DNA from: Myotis daubentonii
Taxonomy: Eukaryota; Chordata; Mammalia; Chiroptera; Vespertilionidae
DNA length: 64,000 nt
NCBI RefSeq assembly: GCF_963259705.1
Contig: NC_081847.1
Span: forward strand, 72,933,754 to 72,997,753
Direction of reading: 5' to 3'
The position numbers and the translations under genes were made by a program. Numbering within the stretch: the stretch's first letter is position 1; each line of letters begins with the position of its first letter. This document shows, piece by piece, positions 1 to 8,705 of this stretch. The notes under the pieces were generated by a model. That model was not told the DNA's origin. It did not search any database and was given only the letters and a program-made list of their open reading frames with translations.

Positions 1-410
1 CTATTCATATGGCATACCCACATGTTTACACATACCACACATGTATACAAGTGGGTTTACTCTGCACAGACACATCACACAAATATATAAACATGTGTGT
101 GGCATGCACACATGTGTATATATGCACTATGTACACTGCCCACACATGTGTATGAACCATGTACACCATGCGTGCACACACCACACATACATACATCCCA
201 TTATACTCCACACACCATGTCACACATATGTATATGTACATTTATACACTCCTACACAGGTTGACATTTCATGAACACCACACATGTGCACATGCACACA
301 CACACCCAGCATTCAGTGTGACCAAAATTCCTCTAGAGTGGCCAGTTCTGATCCAGCCCAACCAAAGGTGACTGTTTCCTTGGAACCTAAATTCTAATTT
401 CTGTGGCTCT
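1..410. repeat. CA/TG-rich simple sequence with short flank
   Basis: The first 310 bases are dominated by alternating purine-pyrimidine words (CACATG, TGTATA, CACACA) without a fixed period. This is a degenerate microsatellite or old tandem repeat. Stop-free frames here on both strands simply reflect the CA/TG composition. The last 100 bases are ordinary AT-rich sequence leading to a Helitron start. No gene is seen. Confidence 0.75.
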
Positions 411-979
411 TCTAATCTAATAAAAGAGAAACATGGTAATTGGCGTACGACCGCTACCCTTCCCATTGGCTAATCAGGGAGATATGCAAATTAACTGTCA
501 GCCAAGATGGCGGCCGGCAGCCAGGCAGCTTGAAACTAACATGAGGCTTGCTTGATTCAGTGACGGAGGAAACCAACGTTCCCTGCCTGCCTTGCAGGCC
601 TCTGAGCCTGCAGTTTCAAACATTGTAACAAATATAGAAGCTAAAAAAAAAAAAACGCCAGAAACCAGCTTTCAGCGAGCCGGGATCTCAGAGCTGGAGT
701 TATACATTGTTTCGATTACCTACTTTCAGCAGCAGACGCCTAAGAGCTGGAGCCTCAGAACTAAAGCTGGCCCAGAATAAAAAAAAAAGAAAAAAAGGAG
801 CAGTTGGGAGCTTCCGTCACCCGCCAGCCTGAAAAGAGCCCTCAGCCCCTCACCCAGACTGGCCAGGCACCCCAGTGGGGGACCCCCACCCTGAAGGGTG
901 TGTGACCAGCTGCAAACAGCCCTGAGCCCTTCACCCAGGCTGGCCAGGCACCCCAGTGAGGACCCCCACCCTGATCCAG
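411..979 (+). mobile_element. Helitron, 5' part, interrupted by an ERV
   Basis: The element opens with TCTAATCTAATAAAAGAG, matching the 5' end of vesper-bat non-autonomous Helitrons. It continues with an ATTGGC (inverted CCAAT) word, a TATGCAAAT octamer and AAGATGGCGGC. The interior has two A-runs and, at about 838-979, two near-identical copies of a GC-rich segment (CACCCAG-CTGGCCAGGCACCCCAG). It stops at ATCCAG, where the retroviral LTR begins. The Helitron resumes at 3988. No Rep/Helicase coding is present, so movement would have depended on a partner element. The promoter-like words suggest, but do not prove, captured host sequence. Confidence 0.75.
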
Positions 980-1784
980 TGCCGGGAGCCGGTCCATGCT
1001 TGCTGTTTCAAGGGACCTGGCATATATGGCATACTGTTCTTAATATGTTTGCTCACCTTCTTGGCACTATGTGTTTAAACCAAGGTCTCTGAGAAAGGTT
1101 GTTTTCCCCAGGTAGGGATTTTCCCCTGAAGTTAGGGAGGGAATAAAACCCCTCAACTAAGTGCCAGGCGGGTAATTAATCCCTTTAACTACGAACAATC
1201 ATGCTTAAACTACATAATCTTTTCTCCCTGGAATGGAGATAAGAAACGCCCTAACCTTTGTAATAGAGATTGATAGGATTAAATCAACTGGTATAAATAC
1301 AGTTGTAACAAGACAGAAAGACTCAGAACTCAGAACACAGAACTCATAAGACAGCAAGAGACAGAACTCATGAGACAGAATTCAGAAGACAGCGCCTAGA
1401 GACGGGGGAGCTTCGCTGGAGAGAGCATGGCAAAAGATCCTGGACAGAAACTGGCCTCAGAGCCTAGAGACAGAGCCTAGCGGGAGAACATGGCAAGGGA
1501 TCCTGGACTGAACCTGACTACAGAGATTGGCAGGAGAACCTGACTGGAACCTGGACACTGAACCTGACTGGAGAGCCTGGACAGAGCCTGGCTGGGGAAC
1601 CTAGCGAGGGAACATGGCTGCAGAGCCTCGCTGGAGATCCGAAGCAGAACCTCTCTGGAGATCCGGGCTGGAGATCCTGGCTAGGCTGCTGATCAACTGA
1701 ACGCTGTCTCCGTGACATTCCTTCTTCGCCGACTCCGTCCACACCTTTGGGGACCCCTGGACCTGCTGGGGTTGGACCCCGGCA
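980..1784 (+). repeat. ERV LTR 1 (5' LTR, class II/betaretrovirus-like)
   Basis: The 805-bp LTR is bounded by TG...CA with matching ends (TGCCGGG at the start, CCCGGCA at the end). A TATAAATA box lies at 1292-1299. It is followed two bases later by a primer-binding site. From about 1315 to 1700 the R/U5 part is inflated by degenerate repeats of CAGAACTC, GAGAC and CTGGA/CCTGG words, which makes it longer than LTR 2 and LTR 3. The upstream flank is ATCCAG (974-979), which recurs after LTR 3. The U3 is closely similar to LTR 2, pointing to a moderately young insertion. Confidence 0.9.
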
Positions 1785-1786
1785 TC

Positions 1787-1804
1787 TGGCGCCCGAACAG
1801 GGAC
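1787..1804 (+). promoter_or_regulatory. Retroviral primer-binding site (tRNA-Lys type)
   Basis: TGGCGCCCGAACAGGGAC lies two bases after LTR 1. This is the word complementary to the 3' end of tRNA-Lys, which primes minus-strand DNA synthesis in many betaretroviruses and lentiviruses. The exact match places the element among Lys-primed (class II, ERV-K-type) proviruses. Confidence 0.9.
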
Positions 1805-2617
1805 CCCTAGGTAAGCGCCCCACACTCGGGACGGATCGGACTCCACCGTAGGAAGAGGGTGGATAGTCTTCGCCGACTCCGTCCACACCTTTGGGAATGC
1901 CTGGAACAGGATTCCCCTAGGTAAGCCCCCCTCCCCCATTGAGAACTCCCACACTCGGGACGGATCAGACTCCACCGTAGGAAGAGGGTGGATAGTCTTC
2001 GCCGAATCCGTCCACACCTTTGGGAACCCCTGGAACAGGATTCCCTTAGGTAAGCCCCCCCCATTGAAAACCCCACACTCGGGACGGATAGGACTCCACC
2101 AGGGTGCTACAGACCCCCCTATAGAGGATAAGTAGGGTAAGAAGGTGGATAGTACAGAACTTAGATTGAGAAGATGTGCCATACTGAGTCCAAAGAAAGA
2201 AGACTCTGTATTGATCTTTAGATTAAGAAGATGTGCCATACTGAGTCTAAAGAAAAAAGACTCCGTATTGATCTTTTAACATATATGCTTGTTAGCAGAG
2301 GAATTAAGGTTACTCCCAGTCAGACAGAACGTTTTATACAAGAAATACGTCCATGCTTTTCTGAGGAAGGAAAGGTGCCAGAAAGGTAAATGTAGAGGCA
2401 TGGGAGAAGGTAGGCCCAAGGAGCCTTATCCTTAACCCCACTGCAGCCTTTCCACCCCGGGAAAGTGCAGGATTGGCAAGCTCTCCCTGGGGTGATAGAT
2501 CAGGACTCAGGTAATAGCAGAAAGCGCCAATCCTACTCTTAAAATGGATAAAAGAGAGCGTTTGAGGTTTTTCTTTTTAATGCTTGCTTTTAAAAAATAA
2601 AAAAGGGGGAATTAATT
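1805..2617 (+). mobile_element. ERV internal region, nearly all coding deleted
   Basis: Only about 810 bases separate the primer site from the next LTR, so gag, pol and env are essentially absent. About 1805-2095 is a leader built of three diverged units, each with the CTTCGCCGACTCCGTCC word seen in U5 and each with AGGTAAGC. About 2162-2275 is a 57-bp unit repeated twice (ATGTGCCATACTGAGTC). A stretch near 2275-2400 resembles the start of a betaretroviral gag (matrix) but soon loses frame. At 2591-2617 a purine-rich run, ending AAAAAAGGGGGAATTAAT, abuts the next LTR as a polypurine tract. Retention of the priming signals without genes marks a non-autonomous provirus. Confidence 0.8.
2597..2613 (+). 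promoter_or_regulatory. Polypurine tract before LTR 2
   Basis: A purine run (A-rich, then GGGGGA) lies a few bases before the TGCCGGG start of LTR 2. This is the expected position of the primer for retroviral plus-strand DNA synthesis. Confidence 0.75.
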
Positions 2618-3333
2618 TGCCGGGAGCCGGTCCATCCTTGCTGTTTCAAGGGACCTGGCATATTTGGCATATGGTTCTTAATATGTTTGCTCACCTTCTT
2701 GGCGCTGTGTTTTAACCAAAGTCACCTCTCCGAGAAAGGTTGAATCCCCAGGTAGGGATTTTCCCCTGAAGTTAGGGAGGGAATAAAACCCCTCAACTAA
2801 GTGCCAGGCGGGTAATTAATCCCTTTAACTTCGAACAATCATGCTTAAACTACATAATCTTTTCTCCCTGGAATGGAGATAAGAAACGCCCTAACCTTTG
2901 TAATAGAGATTGATAGGATTGAATCAACTGGTATAAATACAGTTGTAACAAGACAGAAACACACAGAACTCAGAACACAGAACTAAGGACACAGGGCTTG
3001 GAAGACAAGACCAAGAGAGACAGAGCCTAGGCACAGAACCTACACAGAACGTTCTCTAGAGACAGAAGAACTTCGCTGGCGAGAGCATGCCGGAGGATCC
3101 TGGACAGGGACTGGCCTCGGAGCCTGGAGGCGGAGCCTGGCGAGAGAGCATGGCAGGGATCCTGGACTGAACCTGACTGCGGAGATTGGCAAGAGAACCT
3201 GACCAGGACCTGGCCACAGAACCTGGCTGGAGATCCGAAGCAGAACCTCTCTGGAGATCGAGACCATTCCTTCTTCACCGACTCCGTCCACACCTTTGGG
3301 GACCCCTGGACCCGCTGGGGTTGGACCCCAGCA
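2618..3333 (+). repeat. ERV LTR 2 (central LTR)
   Basis: This is a 716-bp LTR starting TGCCGGGAGCC and ending CCCAGCA, with TATAAATA at 2932-2939. It is collinear with LTR 1, but part of the CAGAACTC/GAGAC repeat tract in R/U5 is missing. Unlike a normal 3' LTR it is followed not by host DNA but by a second primer-binding site (3336-3353) and leader. It therefore serves as both the 3' LTR of one unit and the 5' LTR of the next. Confidence 0.88.
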
Positions 3334-3335
3334 TC

Positions 3336-3486
3336 TGGCGCCCGAACAGGGACCCCTAGTTAAGCGCCCCACACTCGGGACGGATCCGACTCCACCGTAG
3401 GAATAGCGTGGATAGTCTTCGCCAACTCCGTCCACACCTTTGGGGACCCCTGGACCTGCTGGCGCTGGACCCAAACATCTGGCGCC
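3336..3486 (+). mobile_element. Second primer site and truncated leader
   Basis: TGGCGCCCGAACAGGGAC recurs at 3336-3353, followed by one leader unit. The splice-donor-like word here reads AGTTAAGC, so its GT is lost. The unit runs through a U5-like segment into CATCTGGCGCC (3476-3486), the beginning of another primer-site word, and there switches to mid-U3 sequence of LTR 3 at ATACTGTTC. The junction shares TGGC between the two partners, consistent with a microhomology-mediated internal deletion that removed the rest of the second unit. Confidence 0.75.
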
Positions 3487-3987
3487 ATACTGTTCTTAAT
3501 ATGTTTGCTCCCCTTAGCGCTGTGTGTTTTAACCAAGGTCACCTCTCCGAGAAAGGTTGTTTCCCCAGGTAGGAATTTTTCCCTGAAGTCAGGGAGGGGA
3601 TGCCTCTCCTAGAAAGGTTGTTTCCCCAGGTAGGAATTTTTCCCTGAAGTCAGGGAGGGCATGAAACTCCTTAACTAAGTGCCAGGCGGGTAGTTAATCA
3701 CTACAAAGAATCATGCTTAAGCTACATAATCTTTACTCCCTGGAATGGAGATAAGAAACGCCCTAACCTTTGTAATAGAAATTGACAGGATTAAAATCAA
3801 CTGGTATAAATACGGATGTAACAAGACAATAAACAGCAGAGCCTCTCTGGAGATCAAGACCAGAACTTGGCTGGAGATCCTGGCTAGGCTGCTGATCAAC
3901 TGAACGCTGTCTCCGTGTCCTTCCTTCTTCGCCGACTCCGTCCACACCTTTGGGGACCCCTGGACCTGCTGGGGTTGGACCCCGGCA
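3487..3987 (+). repeat. ERV LTR 3 (5'-truncated 3' LTR)
   Basis: It starts about 50 bases inside the U3 and ends with CCCCGGCA, then ATCCAG, the copy of the target duplication found before LTR 1. It has an internal 61-bp tandem duplication (3542-3602 and 3603-3663), a TATAAATA box at 3805-3812 and AATAAA at 3828-3833. In LTR 1 and LTR 2 the position matching AATAAA reads as a CAGAAA-type word. The R/U5 repeat tract is very short here compared with LTR 1. Confidence 0.85.
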
Positions 3988-4042
3988 ATCCAGGACACCC
4001 TTCAGGGCAAACCAGCCAGCCCCACCCATGCACCAGGCCTCT
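3988..4042 (+). mobile_element. Helitron, 3' part (continuation of 411-979)
   Basis: After ATCCAG the text runs GACACCCTTCAGGGCAAACC and ends ATGCACCAGGCCTCT, the usual 3' tail of these Helitrons. Together with 411-979 this forms one element of about 620 bp into which the provirus inserted. Only a remnant of the terminal stem is visible. Confidence 0.7.
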
Positions 4043-5014
4043 ACCCTATATAGTAAAAGGGTAATATGCCTCCCAGCACCGGGATCAGCGGAGCCGAGAG
4101 GCCTCCCGGCACCGGGATCAGCATGACAGGGGGCAGCGCCCAAACCCCCTGATCGCCCTGCGGCTCTGTGTGTGACAGGGGGCGGGGCCACAACCTCCCT
4201 ATTGTCCCTGCTCTGTTCGTGACAGGGGAAGGCGCCCCAACCTCCTGATCAGCCCTGCTCTGTGCCTGATAGGGGGAGCTCCCCAACCCCCTGATCGCCC
4301 TGCGGCTCTGTGTGTGACAGGGTGCAGCGCCCCAACCCCTGATCGGCCCTGCTCTGTGTGTGACAGGGTGCGGCGCCTCAACCTCCCCGCCCCCCCCCCC
4401 CCCACGGGCCCTGCTCTGTGTGCGACAGGGTAAAGCCATAACCTCCCCATCGGCCCTGCCCTGAGTGTAAGAGTGGCGGTGCCCCAACCCCCTGATCCGC
4501 CCTGCTCTGTGTGTGACAGGGGGCGGTGCCCCAACTCCCCTATCGGCCCTACTCTGTGAGTGACAGGGGGGAGCTCCTCAACCCCCTGATGAGCCCTGCT
4601 CTGTGCGTGACAGGGGGCAGTGCCCCAACCCCCGGATTGGCCCTGCTCTGTGCGTGACAGGGGGTGGCGCCGCAACCTCCCCATCGACCCTGCCTTGAGT
4701 GTGACAGGGGACGGTGCCCCAACCCCCCAATCGGCCCTACCCTGAGTGTGACTGAGGGTGGCATCGCAACCTCCCAATCCGCCCTGCTCTGTGCATGACA
4801 GGGGGCGGCGCCCCAACTCCCCAATCGGCCCTGCTCTGAGCCCGACCAGGGGCTGCACCTAGGGATTGGGCCTGCCCTCTGCCACCTGGGAGCAGGCCTA
4901 AGCCAGCAGGGTGTTATCTCCCGAGGGGTCCCAGACTGCGAGAGGGCACAGGCCAGGCTGAGGGACCCCCCATTCCCCCCCAAGTGCACAAATATTTGTG
5001 CACCGGGCCTCTAG
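4042..5014 (+). mobile_element. Helitron with internal minisatellite
   Basis: The 5' end is TACCCTATATAGTAAAAGGG followed by GTAATATGCC. The 3' end is a perfect hairpin, GTGCACAAATATTTGTGCAC (4984-5003), then CGGGCCTCTAG, ending in CTAG. It directly abuts the previous Helitron with no bases between them, a head-to-tail arrangement. It carries no transposase coding. Confidence 0.85.
4120..4850 (+). repeat. Tandem array of about 50-bp GC-rich units in Helitron
   Basis: About 13-14 diverged units of roughly 45-55 bp, each containing GTGTGACAGGGGGCGGCGCC-like, CAACC(T/C)CC and CCCTGCTCTGTG words. Unit variants alternate, so the array probably grew by multi-unit duplication. The CpG-rich repeats create long but meaningless open frames on the minus strand. 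Confidence 0.85.
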
Positions 5015-5023
5015 TTTTAATAT

Positions 5024-6833
5024 AAAACCCAAGACTTTTTCCAGCTCTATTGAGGTATAATTGACAAATAAAATTATAATATATTTAAAGTATACAGCAT
5101 GATGATTTGATATAACTCTACATTGTGAAATGATTACCACAATCAAGTTAATTAATACATTCATCACTTCACATAGTTACCATTTGTGTGTGCCTGAGAA
5201 TACTCTCCTAGCAAGTTTCAAGAATACAATACTCTATTAGCTACAGTCACCATGCAGTACACTAGGTACTCAGAACTTACTAATCATATAACTGAAAGTT
5301 TATATCCTTTGACCAACATCTCCCCATTTCCCCCACCCATCCACACCCAGCCCCTGGCAACCACCATTCCATTCTCTGTTTCTATAATTTTTTTTAATTC
5401 CACATATAAGTGACACCACACCATGCAGTGGGGCATTGACTTACAAGTTTAATTCGTTCCGTGACGGAGCTCGTAACTCAAATTACTCGTATGTCAAATC
5501 AAAAAGTGAACAAGTGAGACACGTGATGCTGGGCTGATGTTGTGGCGTTCACTGTGACGTTCGCTGCGCCAACTAGAGGTGGGGTATCTGAAGCTGGCTC
5601 GTAACCCGAATTTTAGCTCGCAACTCAAAGCAAAAAATCGGCCGAGAGATGGCTCGTATCTCGAAAAACTCATTAGTCGGGACACTCGTAAGTCAAGGCC
5701 CCACTGTATTTGTCTTTCTCTGTCTAGCTGATTTCACTTAGCATAATGTCCTCCAGGTTCATCAATGTTGTCTCAAATAGAAGGATGTCCTCTTTTACAG
5801 CTGAATAATATTCCACTGTATATATGTATCACATCTTCATTCATTCATCAACAGGTTGTTTCCATATCTTGACTACTGTGAATGATGCTGCAATGAACAT
5901 GGGAATGCAGATATCTCTTCAAGATAGTGATTTCACCTCCTTCCTTTGGAAATGTATCCAGAAGTACAATTGCTGGATGATGTGGTAGTTCTGTTTTAAC
6001 ATTTTTAATTTATTTTAAATTTGAGAAACCTCTGTACTGTTTTCCACAGTGGCTGCCCCAATTTACATTCCCATCAACGGGTTCCCTTTTCTTCACATCC
6101 TCACCAACACTTATCTCTTGTCTTTTTGATGATAAAGAATTTAACAGATATACGATGATATCTCATTGTGGTTTTGATTTTCATTTCCCTGATGATTAAT
6201 GATATTGAACATTTTTTCATACACCTATTGGCCATGTGTATGACTTCTTTGGAAAAATGTCTTTTTAGGTCCTTTGCCCAAAATTGGGTTATTTGGTTTT
6301 TTGTTATTAAGTTGTAAGAGTTGCTTATATTTTGGGGATATTAACTCCTTATCAAGTATATGGTTTGAAAAACTTTTCCCATTCCATAGGTTGCCTTTTC
6401 ATTTTGTTGATGGTTTTGATGTGCAGAAACTTTTTTAATTTGATGTAGTTCCTCTTGTTTATTTTTGCTTTTGTTGACTTTGCTTTTGGTGTCAGATCCA
6501 AAAAATCATTTCCAAGAACAATGTGAAGAAGATTTCCCCTATGTCTTCTTCTAAGAGTATTACAGTTTTAGGTCTTGTGTTTAAGTCTTTAATCCATTTT
6601 GAGTAGATTTTTTTAATGGTGTAAGACAGGGTCCAATTTCATTCTTTTGCTTGTGGATATCCAGTTTTCCCAGCACCATTTATTGAAGAGACTATCCTTT
6701 CTCCATTCTGTACTCTTAGCACCTTTATCAAAAATTATATACATGGGTTTACTTCTGGATTATCTGTCTTGTTCTGTTGTTCTCAGTGTGTCTGTTTTTT
6801 AATGCCAAAATCAAGCTGCAAAACCCAAGACTT
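5024..6833 (-). mobile_element. LINE-1 fragment, reverse, 5'-truncated, with 14-bp TSD
   Basis: The + strand reads as the complement of an L1 3' end and terminal ORF2 (CAGCTCTATTGAGGTATAAT, CACTTAGCATAATG, GAATAATATTCCACTG words). AAAACCCAAGACTT occurs on both sides (5024-5037 and 6820-6833), a perfect 14-bp target-site duplication. A short T-run on the left is the poly(A) end. Only the last part of L1 is present, and ORF2 frames are decayed. A MITE at 5426-5706 interrupts it. Confidence 0.88.
5426..5706. mobile_element. MITE with mariner/Tigger-like TIRs inside L1
   Basis: A 281-bp insertion with terminal inverted repeats CAGTGGGGC(A/C)TTGACTTAC on each end; the similarity extends into GAGTTTAATTCG and CTCGTAACTC words inside. 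The 3' flank is TA and the 5' flank CATG, consistent with a TA target where one copy has mutated. The host L1 text resumes seamlessly with TTTGTCTTTCTCTGTC. No transposase is encoded. Assignment to the Tc1/mariner superfamily rests on the TA target and the CAGTG terminus. Confidence 0.7.
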
Positions 6834-7405
6834 GTATAAATGTGGGGGCTTTTCAACTCTCAGATAAAGAGGAGGGGCGCAGAGAAGCAGCAGGTATGCA
6901 TCTGGCCTACCCTGACATCTTAATGGTTGTGGAAAGTGACAGCCAGAGATGGGAGGTGTGCTAAGGGGCAGCACTGGGCCATCCATTGCAAAAGTGCATG
7001 ATCCTCTTCTCACAAGGGCTGGGGCTGAACTGCCCAGGGGCCTGACAACAAGCCCATACAGATGGCAGTTTCCACAGTGCTAATGCCAGAACTACCCAAG
7101 GTAAAGGTGAGCACTGGGAGCAGAGGGGTAGACCAAGCCTAGGGACACAGGTAAGCCAAGGTCTAGATGCCAAGCAACACATAGATAAAGCCCAGGATCA
7201 GGGCCAAAGACAGGCCACAAGACTTTGTCCCCGAGATGAACCAGAGCCCAAGCAGTTCTGCAACAAATAAAGGTAGGGAAGCTGAGGTGGACAGAAACTA
7301 GGGTTCACTTTCCTGGACCAGCAAGGAGATGGGATGGAGATTGGCAGACGGGCTTAAAGGATCAGGAAGAGGTAGACCGAGAGCAGCTGTGTGAAGTAGA
7401 GGCAT
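6834..7405. other. Unique sequence between two LINE insertions
   Basis: This stretch has no recognisable repeat, exon or RNA. It is moderately GC-rich with short open frames only. Confidence 0.5.
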
Positions 7406-7799
7406 ATAACAGTTTTTATTTGTTTTTTATTTTTTATTATTATTTTTTTAAATTAAATCTTTATTGTTCAGATTATTATAGTTGTTCCTGTTTTCCCCCT
7501 ATAGCTCCCCTCCACCTGGTTCCCAGCCCACCCTCTGCCCTTACCTCCCCCACAATGTCCTCATCCATAGGTGTACGATTTTTTTCCAGTCTCTTCCCGC
7601 ACCCCCCACACCCCTTCCCCCCCCCCCTGAGAATTGTCAGTCCACTCCCTTTCTATGCCCCTGATTGAATTATATTCACCAGTTCATTCTGTACATCAGA
7701 TTATTGATGCACTTGATTGATTTTTAGATTTACTTGTTGATAGATGTGTATTTGTTGTTCATAATTTGTATCTTTACCTTTTTTTTCTTCTTCCTCTTC

Positions 7800-8705
7800 T
7801 TAAAGGATACCTTTCAGCATTTCATATAATACTGGTTTGGTAGTGATGAATTCCTTTAGCTTTTTCTTATCTGTGAAGCTCTTCATCTGACCTTCAATTC
7901 TGAATGATAGCTTTGCTGGGTAAAGTAATCTTGGTTGTAGGTTCTTAGCATTCATCACTTTGAATATTTCTTGCCACTCCCTTCTGGTCTGCATAGTTTC
8001 TGTTGAGAAATCAGCTGACAATCATATGGGTACTCCCTTGTAGGTAAGTGACTGTTTTTCTCTTGCTGCTTTTAAGATTCTCTCTTTGTCTTTTGCTCTT
8101 GGCATTTTAATTATGGTGTGTCGTGGTGTGGTCCTCTTTGGATTCCTTTTGTTTGGTGCTCTGTGCTTCCTGGACTTGTAAGTCTATTTCTTTCACTAGG
8201 TAGGGGAAGTTTTCTGTCATTATTTCTTCAAATAGGTTTTCAATATCTTGCTCTCTCTCTTCTTCTGGCACCCCCATAATTCGGATGTTGGGATGCTTGA
8301 AGCTGTCCCAGAGGCTCCTTACACTATCTTCATATTTTTGGATTCTTTTTTCTTTTTGTTTTTCTGGTTCGGCGTTTTTGTTTCTTTGTATTTCAAATCT
8401 TTGACTTGATTCTTGCAATCCTCTTGTCTGCTATCGGAACTCTGTAAAATATTGTTTATTTCAGTCAGTGTATGCTTAATTTCTAGTTGGTCCTTTTTCA
8501 TATCCTCCAGTGTCTCACTAGATTTCTTGAGGGTCTCACTAAATTTATCGGCGGTCTCACTAGACTTATTGAGGGTCTTAGTAAATATATCGGCGGTTTC
8601 TAGAAAATTCTTGAAAAACCTTATAAGTGTGGTTTTGGATTCTATATCCAGTAGTTTGCTTTCCTCAATTTCTGTCATTTGTGACCTGTTTCTTTGTCTC
8701 CACAT
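7800..8705 (-). pseudogene. LINE-1 ORF1 protein pseudogene (HAL1-like copy 1)
   Basis: ORF1p is the L1 RNA-binding, trimeric coiled-coil protein that packages L1 RNA. The minus-strand reading begins MWRQRNRSQ (8705). It continues through a heptad-rich segment (ETADIFTKTL, SSETLEDMKK) to KNMKIV and a stop at 8319. The RNA-recognition part continues in the -1 frame (VPEEEREQDIENLFEEI). After a private 2-nt deletion and an in-frame TGA (8022-8024) comes the C-terminal domain (LYPAKLSFRIEGQ, ending MLKGIL). Four lesions thus break the gene, and two of them are shared with the copy at 49073. A 42-bp tandem duplication at 8514-8597 lengthens the coiled coil by two heptads. Confidence 0.85.
8514..8597 (-). 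repeat. 42-bp tandem duplication in ORF1 coiled coil
   Basis: Two adjacent 42-bp units (8514-8555 and 8556-8597), each reading CTCACTAGA...GAGGGTCT...ATCGGCGGT on the + strand. 42 bp is 14 codons, exactly two heptads, so the coiled-coil register is kept. Confidence 0.85.

Noticed and set aside
1601..2239. 212-codon open frame on the minus strand
   Set aside because: It is antisense to the ERV U5 and the triplicated leader. Its internal repeats mirror the DNA repeats.
2275..2400. Possible retroviral gag gene
   Set aside because: Only a short matrix-like stretch remains and the frame closes quickly, so it is described within the ERV and not called as a gene.
4199..4858. 219-codon open frame on the minus strand
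   Set aside because: It lies wholly within the Helitron minisatellite. The repeats lack stops by composition, and the product is a repeat without any domain.
4100..4860. Regular repeats resembling a CRISPR array
   Set aside because: The units are contiguous and diverged with no unique spacers, and the genome is mammalian.
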